From: Acinetobacter nosocomialis NIPH 2119
GTDB lineage: Bacteria; Pseudomonadota; Gammaproteobacteria; Pseudomonadales; Moraxellaceae
Reading direction: 5' to 3'
DNA: 64,000 nucleotides
NCBI RefSeq assembly: GCF_000368085.1
Contig: NZ_KB849239.1
Span: 3,003,715-3,067,714, forward strand
In this document: positions 38,805-47,513 of the stretch, piece by piece
Numbering within the stretch: the first letter of the stretch is position 1
Layout of the letters: the number at the start of each line of letters is the position of its first letter
Notes under the pieces: model-generated
Database searches by the model: none
Told to the model about the DNA's origin: nothing
Seen by the model: the letters and a program-made list of their open reading frames with translations, nothing else
Program-made: the position numbers and the translations under genes

Positions 38805-39830
38805 TTATAGATCAATCGTGACTGGGCTTAATGCCTGGCTCACGCATAGTTTAATTGGACGATTTGGTTGGTCTTCAATTTCGCCTGTTAACAGGTTTTG
38901 AGTGACCCCGCTCACTTTGGTACAACTGCATTTATTACAAACCCCCATACGGCAGCCATGTTGCGGACGTAGTCCCGCCTGCTCTGCACTGCTCAGTAAA
39001 TTTGTTTCAGCTAAAAATTCGTGTTGAGCACGGCGGAAAATAACAGGCTGTGCTGCATGTGTACCAGTCACTTGAAGTGGTTGGAAATATTCTTGGTGAA
39101 GCTGAGACTGGGCTCCTTTTTGCACATAAATTTCATTCGCCTGCTGCATCATGCCGTGGTGCCCACATATATAGGTCGCAGTCTGCGCAAAATCTGGAAC
39201 AAGCTTTTGTAGTAGGCTTTCAGTTAAATGCTGCTTTTGCTCGGTAGTATTAAAAAAATCATACTGAAGCTGTGGGTACTGCTCTGCCAAAGCTTTTAAT
39301 GCAGCATGAAAAATTTCCGCACGATTAAAATAAATGACATGAATTTGTTCAAGCTGCTGTTTTAAAGCTTGCTGCAAGAGTGAATAAATTGCAGTAATAC
39401 CACTTCCTGATGCAATTAAAATTGCAGGCTGCTGACCTTCATGCAAAGTAAAATCACCTTGTGGCTGTGAAATCTCAACACACTCACCCACATGTAACAG
39501 TTGAGCTGCACGAGACACCAAGCCTTGTACTTTAATACCTAAAGTGATTTCACCTTGAGTGGTTACTTCAATAATCGAATAGCTACGTTGTTGATAAACG
39601 CCATCGATAAGCAACGTCAATAGAATACTTTGTCCCGCACAAACCTGATCGAAATTAAAATTACGATTTGGTTTAAGTCTAATGAGCACCATATCGGTAT
39701 GAAGCGGCTGAACAGCGGTAACTTCTGCAAGTACCCTTTTCCAAGCCCAAGTCGCGTTAATTTTCTGCAAAACAAAATCAACGAAATCTTCTCGAACCCA
39801 ATGTGGTTGATAGTTAAGTGTTGCGTTCAT
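38805..39830 (-). CDS. Ferredoxin-type oxidoreductase partner of the desaturase
   Basis: A 341-residue flavin-dependent reductase with an FAD-binding domain (QQRSYSIIE, the RxYS motif, near residue 97), an NAD(P)H-binding domain (PAILIASGSGITAIYSLL) and a C-terminal plant-type 2Fe-2S domain: CRMGVCNKCSC supplies three ligand cysteines and LCVSQA the fourth. It carries electrons from NAD(P)H to the desaturase and is the first gene of the pair. Four operator-like boxes and a clear promoter lie within 110 bp upstream. Confidence 0.9.
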   Translation of the reverse strand: MNATLNYQPHWVREDFVDFVLQKINATWAWKRVLAEVTAVQPLHTDMVLIRLKPNRNFNFDQVCAGQSILLTLLIDGVYQQRSYSIIEVTTQGEITLGIKVQGLVSRAAQLLHVGECVEISQPQGDFTLHEGQQPAILIASGSGITAIYSLLQQALKQQLEQIHVIYFNRAEIFHAALKALAEQYPQLQYDFFNTTEQKQHLTESLLQKLVPDFAQTATYICGHHGMMQQANEIYVQKGAQSQLHQEYFQPLQVTGTHAAQPVIFRRAQHEFLAETNLLSSAEQAGLRPQHGCRMGVCNKCSCTKVSGVTQNLLTGEIEDQPNRPIKLCVSQALSPVTIDL

Positions 39831-39862
39831 ACGTTCCTCTTTTGTTTCTGGCTATTTATTTG

Positions 39863-39937
39863 AGTGAACACATGTTCGTATAGTGAACATATGTACACTA
39901 TATTTATAAGTGTTCACTCAGTCAACACTTGTTCACT
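39863..39937. promoter_or_regulatory. Array of four operator boxes at 19-bp spacing upstream of the desaturase operon
   Basis: Four 18-bp boxes start at 39863, 39882, 39901 and 39920, exactly 19 bp apart: AGTGAACACATGTTCGTA, AGTGAACATATGTACACT, TATTTATAAGTGTTCACT (right half only) and AGTCAACACTTGTTCACT. The last closely resembles the DesT/FabR palindrome (AGTGAAC...GTTSACT type). They are the likely binding sites of the divergent TetR protein encoded from 40004. Confidence 0.8.
39897..39925 (-). promoter_or_regulatory. Sigma-70 promoter of the reductase-desaturase operon
   Basis: Reading leftward: TTGACT (39925-39920), 17-bp spacer, TATAGT (39902-39897). Box 4 of the operator array covers the -35, box 3 the spacer and box 2 the -10, so a bound repressor would block polymerase. 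Confidence 0.75.
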
Positions 39938-40003
39938 ATTTTTTTTATGAAAGTTTGCTCTTTTTTGTTAGACTTTGGCTCACGGTTTAAATAGGTTTTT
40001 TTA

Positions 40004-40642
40004 ATGTCGATACGAGATGAACGAAAACAGCAAAGTCGTCAGGCACTTCTCGATGCAGCCTTGCATCTAAGCACGTCTGGGCGTTCGTTCAGTAGTATTA
40101 GTTTGCGTGAAGTTGCACGTGAAGTAGGTTTAGTGCCAACTGCGTTCTATCGTCATTTTCAAGACATGGATGAACTTGGGAAAGAATTGGTTGACCAAGT
40201 TGCCCTACATTTAAAAAGCGTTTTACATCAACTTGGACAAAGTTATTTACAACATAAATCTGCTAAAACCCAAACCAGTATTGAATTATTTGTACAAGCA
40301 GTGAACCATAGTCCAAAGCAATGGCAATTTATGATTGCTGAACGTTGGGGAGGTTCCGAAACCGTTCGTGCAGCCATTGCTAGAGAAATTGAATTTTTGA
40401 TTGAAGATCTAACAACAGATCTGACTAAACTCGAAAATTTTAAACATATTCAAAACCCTCAAGACTTAAATGTCTTATCTACCATTTTGACCAATATGTC
40501 ATTTACATGGGCAATGACGTGGCTCAACCTCGTCAAACAATATCAAGGTGAGCAGCTCAAACAGCAACAAACTGCGTTTATTGAAAATGCGTCTACACAA
40601 GTTCGCTTACTGTTTAGAGGCATTGCCAACTGGGAACGGTAA
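40004..40642 (+). CDS. TetR-family regulator, FabR/DesT type
   Basis: A 212-residue TetR protein. The helix-turn-helix is ISLREVAREVGLVPTAFYRHF near residues 29-49, with the FabR/DesT-like PTAFYRHFQDMDELG. The C-terminal part contains IAERWGGSETVRAAIAREIE, matching this subgroup, which senses the saturated/unsaturated acyl-CoA balance. It is divergent from the reductase-desaturase pair across 173 bp carrying the four-box operator array, so it most likely represses that operon and may autoregulate. There is no terminator directly after it, but a weak A/T-rich hairpin lies near 40690-40735. Confidence 0.88.
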   Translation: MSIRDERKQQSRQALLDAALHLSTSGRSFSSISLREVAREVGLVPTAFYRHFQDMDELGKELVDQVALHLKSVLHQLGQSYLQHKSAKTQTSIELFVQAVNHSPKQWQFMIAERWGGSETVRAAIAREIEFLIEDLTTDLTKLENFKHIQNPQDLNVLSTILTNMSFTWAMTWLNLVKQYQGEQLKQQQTAFIENASTQVRLLFRGIANWER

Positions 40643-40778
40643 AACTGGCAAATGACAAAAAACAGGTTATGTGTTAATACGTAAAGAGTGAAAGAAAAAG
40701 GCTAAAATTTCGAGAAAAGTCTTTTTCTTTTTACAGGAAGTAAACTATTCGTTAGGCCAAACTGGTGTGGGAATACCT

Positions 40779-41426
40779 ATGAATCTTGATCGTCATACAC
40801 AATTTTTGATGCGCAAAGAAAAAATTCTAAGCGTTGCAGAAAAATTGTTACTAGAAAACAATCAGGAAATTACTCTAGATGAATTAGTGGCCGAGCTAGA
40901 TATCGCAAAAGGTACGCTTTATAAACACTTTAGAAGTAAAAATGAACTTCTGCTTGAACTCATTATTCAAAATGAAAAACAAATTTTAGAAATTTCTCAA
41001 AAATATAATACTGATTTTAAAGAGTATGCTCCGCGTTACATGCTCCACCATTTGCTCACACCGGGAAAAACGATTTTATTGCATCAGCTTGAAGAAAATC
41101 TGACGATGACAGAGTCTAAGTTGAAGCATCTTTTTGAAGAGCTGTATGAAATCCGTCAGCAACGTATTTTAGCGATTAAAGATATTACAGAAAGTTATTT
41201 AAAATCATTAAATTATGACATGTCGATTCGTGACTATTTATCTTATATCTGGTCACTGACTTACGGCGCATCACTACTTTTAAATTCGACTTATTATCAG
41301 CGTTCGATTGGTTCTCGCCAAAAATTAATTAATTTATATATTAACCAAGCATTATCACTACCTACCCAAACCACCAATTTTGATGCGCTAAATTTTCAGA
41401 TTGAAGACGAGAATTCTCAAAATTAA
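40779..41426 (+). CDS. TetR-family regulator of unknown target
   Basis: A 215-residue TetR protein with N-terminal helix-turn-helix ITLDELVAELDIAKGTLYKHF (residues about 30-50). The ligand domain is unfamiliar, with many Leu/Tyr and an acidic C-terminal tail. I use the ATG at 40779, behind GTGGGA; a GTG four codons earlier is the alternative. It converges with dsbA on a shared terminator and follows the DesT-like gene, but nothing adjacent suggests a target. Confidence 0.85.
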   Translation: MNLDRHTQFLMRKEKILSVAEKLLLENNQEITLDELVAELDIAKGTLYKHFRSKNELLLELIIQNEKQILEISQKYNTDFKEYAPRYMLHHLLTPGKTILLHQLEENLTMTESKLKHLFEELYEIRQQRILAIKDITESYLKSLNYDMSIRDYLSYIWSLTYGASLLLNSTYYQRSIGSRQKLINLYINQALSLPTQTTNFDALNFQIEDENSQN

Positions 41427-41460
41427 TTGAATGATTTCGTGATTATGAAATAAATTTTAT

Positions 41461-41488
41461 AAAAAAGGGCTTCTGATGAAGCCCTTTT
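41461..41488. terminator. Bidirectional terminator between the TetR gene and dsbA
   Basis: AAAAGGGCTTC-TGAT-GAAGCCCTTTT, with six A before and T after, between convergent genes. Confidence 0.88.
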
Positions 41489-41504
41489 ACTAACGCACTC
41501 AAAA

Positions 41505-42122
41505 TTATTTTGCTTTACGTTCTTTCTCAATTAAGTAATTAAGTACTTGAGTAACTTTACCATCTTCACCCTGTACAACATACTTACCATTTACCACTAC
41601 AGCAGGAACGCCTGTTAATTGGTACTGTTGAGCAAGTTTATTTGACTCGGCAACTTTTGCAGTTACTGCAAATGAGTTGTAAGTGCTATTAAATTTTTGT
41701 TCAGGCACACCGTAACGAGTAAAGAATTTAGCCGCAGAAGCCTGGTCAAAAATCTGCTGACCATTCACCTGAATTGCATGGAATAATGGTAAATGCGTGC
41801 GCTTACGTACGCCTAATGCCTCAGATGTATAGTAAGTACGTGCCCCTTGTTCCCACACTTTGTTCATGGCAGCTGGCGTACGTACGAAACGTACATCGCT
41901 CGGAATCTGTTTTAACCACTCTTGCATATGCGGTTCAAGTTTAAAACAGTGCGGACAACCATACCAAAAGAACTCACGAACTTCGATTTTCCCCGGTACT
42001 TCCACTTTGCCTGGATTGGCAATTACGGTGTAGTCTTTACCAGCAACGAAATCTGCTGCCATTGCACTACCCGATATGGCCATAATTGCTGCACTCAAAC
42101 CACCCAAAACCAATTTTTTCAT
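41505..42122 (-). CDS. dsbA: Periplasmic thiol:disulfide oxidoreductase
   Basis: A 205-residue DsbA. The signal peptide is KKLVLGGLSAAIMAISGSAMA (cleavage before ADF). The thioredoxin-fold active site is FFWYGCPHCFKLEPH (Cys-Pro-His-Cys) near residue 55, and the cis-Pro loop is TGVPAVVVNG near residue 170. It oxidises paired cysteines in exported proteins. It is divergent from ubiG across 179 bp. Confidence 0.95.
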   Translation of the reverse strand: MKKLVLGGLSAAIMAISGSAMAADFVAGKDYTVIANPGKVEVPGKIEVREFFWYGCPHCFKLEPHMQEWLKQIPSDVRFVRTPAAMNKVWEQGARTYYTSEALGVRKRTHLPLFHAIQVNGQQIFDQASAAKFFTRYGVPEQKFNSTYNSFAVTAKVAESNKLAQQYQLTGVPAVVVNGKYVVQGEDGKVTQVLNYLIEKERKAK

Positions 42123-42301
42123 TGTTACAGCTTTTCCTCTAAGTTGTTATGCATTAGCTTATGCCCTAAATATAAAACAAATATGCTAAATTCGTTTTGC
42201 TTCTGTGAAGTTTTTTATTGGGTTTATCGCTTTTTTCCCAATAATCGCTACACTAACAGCGAACTACATCAAAAAGATAACCCAAGTTTAGAGGTAGCAC
42301 C

Positions 42302-43015
42302 ATGTCGCAATTGAATGTTGATTTACAAGAAATCGCAAAATTTGAAGCTCTTGCTGCCAAATGGTGGGATCAACATTCTGAATTTCGCCCACTCCATCAA
42401 ATTAACCCATTACGTTTAAATTGGATTGATGAACGTGCCGGTGGTCTTGCTGGTAAAAAGGTGCTTGATGTTGGCTGTGGTGGCGGTATTTTAGCTGAAA
42501 GCATGGCGCGCCGCGGTGCAGACGTACTCGGCATCGATATGGGTGAAGCGCCTTTAGCCGTAGGCCGTTTGCATGCTCAACAAGAAAATGTTCAAAATAT
42601 TGAATATCGTCAAATTCCAGTTGAAGAGTTGGCGCAAGAACAAGCAGGCCAATATGATGTGGTCACTTGCATGGAAATGATGGAACACGTTCCAGACCCA
42701 GCATCCATTGTGAAAGCATGTCAGACATTGGTTAAACCAGGCGGCCATGTGTTCTTCTCGACCATTAACCGTAACCCAAAATCATATTTATTTGCCATTA
42801 TTGGTGCTGAATATGTGTTGCGTATGCTTCCAAAAGGTACGCATGATTATCACAAGTTTATTCGCCCGTCAGAAATGGCACATGACATTCGTAATGCAGG
42901 TTTAACTTTAAAAGAAATGACAGGTTTGCACTACAACCCAATTACGAAGCGTTATTGGTTAGCACCAAATGTTGATGTTAACTATATGGTTCATACCGTA
43001 AAGACAGGTGCATGA
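42302..43015 (+). CDS. ubiG: Ubiquinone O-methyltransferase
   Basis: A 237-residue class I SAM-dependent methyltransferase with [20 protein letters not shown] at the start (UbiG signature), the SAM-binding [19 protein letters not shown] near residue 55, and [13 protein letters not shown] near residue 120. It performs both O-methylations in ubiquinone synthesis. The next gene, gph, begins within its final codon (ATGATGA), so the two are translationally coupled. Confidence 0.96.
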   Translation: MSQLNVDLQEIAKFEALAAKWWDQHSEFRPLHQINPLRLNWIDERAGGLAGKKVLDVGCGGGILAESMARRGADVLGIDMGEAPLAVGRLHAQQENVQNIEYRQIPVEELAQEQAGQYDVVTCMEMMEHVPDPASIVKACQTLVKPGGHVFFSTINRNPKSYLFAIIGAEYVLRMLPKGTHDYHKFIRPSEMAHDIRNAGLTLKEMTGLHYNPITKRYWLAPNVDVNYMVHTVKTGA

Positions 43016-43713
43016 TGAAAGCTGTTTTATTTGATTTAGACGGCACTCTCATCGATACCGCTGCCGACTTTATTCGCATTATTCAACAAATGTGTCGTGA
43101 TGCAAGACGCCCTGTTGTAGAAGCAGACCTTATTCGCACTCAGGTGTCTGAAGGTGCACGCGCCATGGTCAAATTGGTCTATCCAGAGCTGGATGTAACC
43201 AATCCAATCTTCTTGGCACATAGACAAAATTTTTTAGATATGTATGGCAATAATATTGTCGTCGATACAGATCTATTTGAAGGGATGTATCCGCTTTTAG
43301 CAGAGCTGGAAGCCCAGCAAATACCGTGGGGTATTGTCACCAATAAACCACGTGGTTTAAGTGAATCTCTTCTAGAAAAGCTAAACCTGACTGAACGCTG
43401 TGCAGTTTTAGTGTGTCCGGAAGATGTTTCTAAAACTAAACCAGACCCAGAACCGATGTATTTGGCTGCAAAGCAGTTAAATATTCCAGCAGATGAAATT
43501 ATTTATGTGGGCGATCACCCACGTGATATTGATGCTGGTCGCAATGCCAATATGTATACCATCTTGGCAGCATACGGCTATTTACCTATCGAACATCGTG
43601 ATGATTTAGCCGCGTGGCAAGCCGATTCGATTGTAAATACGGTGACAGAATTACACGAGATGTTACGTCAAAAGCTTCCTGCTCTACAGGAAAATCAGCG
43701 TATGATAAGTTAA
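43012..43713 (+). CDS. gph: HAD-family phosphoglycolate phosphatase-like hydrolase
   Basis: A 233-residue HAD phosphatase with the four motifs: [17 protein letters not shown] (nucleophile Asp near residue 9), [10 protein letters not shown] (Thr near residue 108), [10 protein letters not shown] (Lys) and [14 protein letters not shown] (acid pair). It removes 2-phosphoglycolate or a similar phosphate. Coupled to ubiG, a pairing common in gammaproteobacteria. The exact substrate (phosphoglycolate or a MupP-type muramyl phosphate) cannot be settled here; MupP neighbours ubiG in Pseudomonas, so that is a live alternative. Confidence 0.85.
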   Translation: MMKAVLFDLDGTLIDTAADFIRIIQQMCRDARRPVVEADLIRTQVSEGARAMVKLVYPELDVTNPIFLAHRQNFLDMYGNNIVVDTDLFEGMYPLLAELEAQQIPWGIVTNKPRGLSESLLEKLNLTERCAVLVCPEDVSKTKPDPEPMYLAAKQLNIPADEIIYVGDHPRDIDAGRNANMYTILAAYGYLPIEHRDDLAAWQADSIVNTVTELHEMLRQKLPALQENQRMIS

Positions 43714-43778
43714 CACAAGAGTTTTACAGGCTTTTTTAACGGTTATTTATATCAGTATAAAAAGAAGGAGGTTTACCA

Positions 43779-44525
43779 ATGAAATATTCAGAATATCAAC
43801 CTCGTCCAGATCTACTCAAAGATCGAATTATTTTAATCACCGGTGCAGGTGATGGAATCGGGCGAGCTGCGGCCCTCAGTTATGCTTTACACGGTGCAAC
43901 TGTGGTTTTGCATGGTAGAACCTTAAATAAACTTGAAGTAATTTATGATGAAATTGAAGGTTTAGGCGCCCCTCAACCTGCAATTTTACCGCTCCAGCTT
44001 TCGAGTGCTTCTGATCGTGATTATGACTTTTTAGTCAATACGTTAGAAAAGCAATTTGGACGTCTAGATGGTATTTTGCATAATGCCGGTATTTTAGGTG
44101 ATCGAGTAGAACTTGCCCATTACCCAGCAGAAGTGTGGGATGATGTGATGGCAGTCAATTTACGTGCACCTTTTGCGCTTACTCAAGCCTTACTCCCACT
44201 TTTACAAAAATCAGATAACGCTTCTGTTGTGTTTACCAGCTCTGGCGTAGGTCGCGAAGCACGTGCACTTTGGGGTGCTTATTCAGTATCTAAAGTCGCG
44301 ATTGAAGCTGTGAGCAAGATTTTTGCAGCTGAGCATACTTATCCAAATATTCGCTTTAACTGCATTAACCCAGGTGCAACACGTACTGCAATGCGTGCTA
44401 AAGCTTATCCTGAAGAAGATCCAAAAACATTACCAACACCAGAGTCAATCATGCCAGCTTATCTCTATTTAATGGGTGAAGATAGCCTGACGCTCAATGG
44501 TCAAAGTATTGATGCACAGGACTAA
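43779..44525 (+). CDS. Short-chain dehydrogenase/reductase, YciK-like
   Basis: A 248-residue classical SDR with the cofactor loop ILITGAGDGIGRAAAL (residues about 18-33), LHNAGILGDRVEL, SSGVGREARALWGAYSVSKVA with catalytic Ser, Tyr and Lys, and INPGATRTAMRAKAYPEEDP. Similar YciK-type proteins have no firm substrate. It follows gph by 65 bp with a very strong ribosome-binding site (AAGGAGG), and a terminator with a long loop lies downstream. Confidence 0.88.
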   Translation: MKYSEYQPRPDLLKDRIILITGAGDGIGRAAALSYALHGATVVLHGRTLNKLEVIYDEIEGLGAPQPAILPLQLSSASDRDYDFLVNTLEKQFGRLDGILHNAGILGDRVELAHYPAEVWDDVMAVNLRAPFALTQALLPLLQKSDNASVVFTSSGVGREARALWGAYSVSKVAIEAVSKIFAAEHTYPNIRFNCINPGATRTAMRAKAYPEEDPKTLPTPESIMPAYLYLMGEDSLTLNGQSIDAQD

Positions 44526-44574
44526 ATAACTATAGATGAAAAGCTAAAATAAATTACGGCCGATCATCACATCT

Positions 44575-44614
44575 GGCTTGGCTATACCTGAAAAGATATA
44601 TACAAGCCTTTTTT
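44575..44614 (+). terminator. Terminator after the SDR gene
   Basis: GGCTTG and CAAGCC with a long partly pairing loop, followed by six T. No gene is seen in the rest of 44526-44741. Confidence 0.65.
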
Positions 44615-44741
44615 ATTATTGATAAAACACTGGATTTATCCGTAATTTTAATTGAAGCATTAAATGATCTTCACAGTTTCTCTGCATTTTGCGCGTACAG
44701 TATTCAACATGAGAGACATCAGATGTAAACGAGGATGCATC

Positions 44742-45152
44742 ATGAAAAAGTTGTTCACCATCTTAGCCCTTAGCATAACTGTACTGACCACCAGTATGGC
44801 AAGCTTTGCTGATCCTCCATTTGACCGAGGACATGGCCAGAAAGGACCTAAAGGTGGGCCTCGTGGTGAATGGAATGATCGTGGGCATAAACATGACCGT
44901 GATGATGATGAAGATCGTTTTCGCGATGAGCGTCGTATGCGCGAAGAACGCGGTTTTGAGCGTCTAAAGCAACATCGCTGGCAGCCAGGCTATGTTATGC
45001 CACAGCATTATCGCGGTAATGGCTATAAGGTCGACTATAGAGACAATAACTTGCCTAAACCAGACCGTAATCAACAATGGTACAAAATCAATAATGATTA
45101 TATTTTAGTCGACACTGATTCTAATAGCATTGTTAGCATTCGTGGCTTATAA
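44742..45152 (+). CDS. RcnB-family secreted protein, charge-rich
   Basis: A 136-residue exported protein. I use the ATG at 44742 (after GAGGATG): the frame is open from 44664, but only this start gives a signal peptide (KKLFTILALSITVLTTSMASFA, cleaved before DPP). A highly charged, repetitive segment follows (DRGHGQKGPKGGPRGEWNDR and runs of Asp/Arg/Glu), then the RcnB-like core with YVMPQHYRGNGYKVDYRDNN, LPKPDRNQQWYKINNDYILV. Members of this family sit in the periplasm and are linked to metal homeostasis. It is paralogous to the gene at 45375. Confidence 0.82.
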   Translation: MKKLFTILALSITVLTTSMASFADPPFDRGHGQKGPKGGPRGEWNDRGHKHDRDDDEDRFRDERRMREERGFERLKQHRWQPGYVMPQHYRGNGYKVDYRDNNLPKPDRNQQWYKINNDYILVDTDSNSIVSIRGL

Positions 45153-45181
45153 AACTGATAGCTCCTCACTCATCAGTTAAT

Positions 45182-45217
45182 AAAAAAGGATAAAGCTCAT
45201 CAGTTTTATCCTTTTTT
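45182..45217 (+). terminator. Terminator after the first RcnB-like gene
   Basis: AAAAAAGGATAAA and TTTATCCTTTTTT around a 10-base loop. The words CTCATCAGTT just before it and in its loop are a short direct repeat. The rest of the gap to 45374 is AT-rich without a gene. Confidence 0.85.
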
Positions 45218-45374
45218 ATTTTTATATCAATAAGATATTAAAATTTATATATTCTAAATTTCTTCTTATTTCATAGATATTTTTCACATTTATTATTCTT
45301 AGTCTTCACGATTTATCTGTAATTCTTCACTAATCTTCAATTATCGAAATTTAATTGATCATTCGAGGTTCATT

Positions 45375-45704
45375 ATGAAAAAACTAACAACAGCAATTGT
45401 TCTTTCAATGAGTGGTTTAATCGCATCAACAGCGATGGCTGCACCAAATGATCATGACCATCATGATAACTACCGAAACCATGACGTCAGACCAGTCAAA
45501 GTAATTCATAAAGATGATCGTGCCAATATCTGGCGAGAAGGCCAAGTCGTACCACATGAATATCAGCACCCACGTTATGTCATCGACTATCGCACGCATG
45601 ATAAATTGACTAAGCCTGGACGTTTTCAAAAATGGTATAAAGTGAACGGTAACTACGTACTCGTAAATGAGCAAAGTCATAAAATTATTAAAGTGATTCG
45701 TTAA
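45375..45704 (+). CDS. RcnB-family secreted protein, histidine-rich
   Basis: A 109-residue exported protein with signal peptide KKLTTAIVLSMSGLIASTAMA (before APN), a short His/Asp-rich segment (NDHDHHDNYRNHD, a possible metal ligand), and the RcnB-like core VVPHEYQHPRYVIDYRTHDK, LTKPGRFQKWYKVNGNYVLV. The core lines up with the upstream paralogue, but the charged repeat there is replaced by the His-rich stretch here. It has its own promoter-sized upstream gap and terminator. Confidence 0.82.
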   Translation: MKKLTTAIVLSMSGLIASTAMAAPNDHDHHDNYRNHDVRPVKVIHKDDRANIWREGQVVPHEYQHPRYVIDYRTHDKLTKPGRFQKWYKVNGNYVLVNEQSHKIIKVIR

Positions 45705-45720
45705 TTTAATAAATCAATAA

Positions 45721-45747
45721 ACACCCAAATGTAATTTGGGTGTTTTT
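45721..45747 (+). terminator. Terminator after the second RcnB-like gene
   Basis: ACACCCAAAT-GTA-ATTTGGGTGT followed by TTTT, 16 bp after the stop. Confidence 0.88.
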
Positions 45748-45824
45748 CTATCTAATACATGCGACTTTAAGCTTTTTTGTTTAGAATCATCTTTATATCT
45801 TTTTGCTGTTGATTCGAGATCGGT

Positions 45825-47180
45825 ATGCCAACTAAGTCTTTAGAGAAATCACATAATAACACCCAACATTATGTACATTGGTTCCGACATTCAGCACCTT
45901 ATATTAATGCCCATCGCGATAAAACTTTTGTTTTAATGTTCGGCGGTGAAGCAGTCCGCGATCCTAATTTTGAACACATTATCCATGATATTGCTTTATT
46001 GCATTCACTTGGTATTCGCTTAATTTTGGTCCATGGCGCACGTCCACAAATTAATCAAAACCTTAAAGATAAAGGTATCGAAACTCCTTTTTATGACAAT
46101 AGCCGTATTACCACACGTGAATCATTAAGTTGTGTCATGAGTGCTGTCGGTTCTATTCGTTTAGAAATCGAAGCATTGTTATCTATGGGCTTAGCTAACT
46201 CTCCAATGTACGGTGCTCGCATAGACGTCGTATCAGGAAACTTCGTAACAGCTAAACCTTATGGTATTCGTGATGGCATGGATTTTCAGCTTACAGGAGA
46301 GGTTCGTTCCATAGACACCGACGCGATTGAACGCCATCTTGATAACGATAATATTGTTTTACTTGGTCCAACTGGCTATTCAACCACAGGTGAAGTATTT
46401 AATTTAAGAGCTGAAGAAGTTGCAACGAAAACTGCAACCTATTTAAAAGCAGATAAATTAATATTTTTAGGTGAGCAACAAGGTTTGCTCAATGAAGAAG
46501 GACAATTATTGCGTGAATTAAGTCCGCATCAACTTGACTACTATATTCAACAATACCAAACCACCAGTCCAACTCTAACTCTACATTTAGAAGAAGCAAA
46601 AAAAGCTTCTCTGTCGGGTGTACATCGTGTTCATTTAATTTCATATGCCTATGATGGCGCACTCATTGAAGAACTGTTCACACGTGATGGTGTAGGTACT
46701 ATGATTACCGATGCACATTATGAAGAAGTTCGTATGGCGCATATCCAAGATGTTGGCGGCTTAATGAACTTATTACGCCCGTTAGAAGAAGAAGGTATTT
46801 TGGTTTATCGTTCACGTGAACGTTTAGAGCAAGAAATTAGCCAGTTTGCGGTTATTGAACGAGACGGTATGATTTTGGCCTGTGCTGCTCTTTATCCGAT
46901 TCCGACGGAGTTTAACGAAACTCGTTCAGCGGAAATTGCTTGTGTAGCAGTACACCCAAGTTATCGTAAATCGAACCGTGGCAGCCAAATTTTGCAATTC
47001 CTTGAAGAAAAGGCAAAACAACAAGGCATTCGTCAATTATTTGTTTTAACAACCCGAACTGCACACTGGTTTTTAGAACATGGTTTCCACCAAGTCACCG
47101 TTGATGAGTTACCAAATGCCCGTCAGGCACTTTATAACTATCAAAGAAATTCTTTAGTCTTTAAAAAATTGCTTCCTTAG
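45825..47180 (+). CDS. argA: N-acetylglutamate synthase
   Basis: A 451-residue two-domain enzyme: an N-terminal amino-acid-kinase fold (about residues 10-290; FVLMFGGEAVRDPNF, LILVHGARPQINQNL) and a C-terminal GNAT acetyltransferase (residues 300-451; ACVAVHPSYRKSNRGSQILQ is the acetyl-CoA loop, then LFVLTTRTAHWFLEHGF). It makes N-acetylglutamate from glutamate and acetyl-CoA, the first step of arginine synthesis, and is normally arginine-inhibited through the kinase-like domain. The length is typical for the classical form. Confidence 0.96.
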   Translation: MPTKSLEKSHNNTQHYVHWFRHSAPYINAHRDKTFVLMFGGEAVRDPNFEHIIHDIALLHSLGIRLILVHGARPQINQNLKDKGIETPFYDNSRITTRESLSCVMSAVGSIRLEIEALLSMGLANSPMYGARIDVVSGNFVTAKPYGIRDGMDFQLTGEVRSIDTDAIERHLDNDNIVLLGPTGYSTTGEVFNLRAEEVATKTATYLKADKLIFLGEQQGLLNEEGQLLRELSPHQLDYYIQQYQTTSPTLTLHLEEAKKASLSGVHRVHLISYAYDGALIEELFTRDGVGTMITDAHYEEVRMAHIQDVGGLMNLLRPLEEEGILVYRSRERLEQEISQFAVIERDGMILACAALYPIPTEFNETRSAEIACVAVHPSYRKSNRGSQILQFLEEKAKQQGIRQLFVLTTRTAHWFLEHGFHQVTVDELPNARQALYNYQRNSLVFKKLLP

Positions 47181-47225
47181 TCTTTGCATTTTTTAAGATA
47201 TTCTTATTTCAGATAAGCTTAGTCC

Positions 47226-47272
47226 AAAAAGTACAACCATAAATACGATTAATGTATGGTTGTACTTTTTTT
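47226..47272 (+). terminator. Terminator of argA
   Basis: AAAAAGTACAACCATA and TATGGTTGTACTTTTTTT: a 16-bp stem with a 13-base loop. Confidence 0.9.
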
Positions 47273-47361
47273 AAATCATCAAATTTTATTCTTTTAATAT
47301 TTTTCTTTTTATTTACAAACCCTTAAACACAATTTTCTAAATATTATTTTATTTAATAAAT

Positions 47362-47413
47362 CTTTTTTTTGCATAAGTTTATCGCCGAAAGTTTTTAGCT
47401 TTTTTTTGCATAA
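47362..47413. promoter_or_regulatory. Paired TTTTTTTGCATAA direct repeats upstream of the sulfonate operon
   Basis: The 333-bp gap 47181-47513 is very AT-rich and has no gene. A CTTTTTTTTGCATAA-type word occurs at 47362-47376 and again at 47399-47413, 37 bp apart (start to start), about 100-150 bp before the first ssuA. Paired sites at this distance fit a LysR-type activator such as CysB/Cbl, which controls sulfonate genes elsewhere. The assignment is inferred. Confidence 0.4.
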
Positions 47414-47513
47414 ATAAAGACCGAATACTTATTTTTTATGGAATAAAAATCCCTTTAGGGTATCTGCTCATCCAATTATTTTTCTTTTTCTCTTTCGGGG
47501 AGCACAAAACCAC

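Noticed and set aside
47362..47413. Direct repeats as the start of a CRISPR array
   Set aside because: Only two copies of a low-complexity word, no further repeats and no cas genes.
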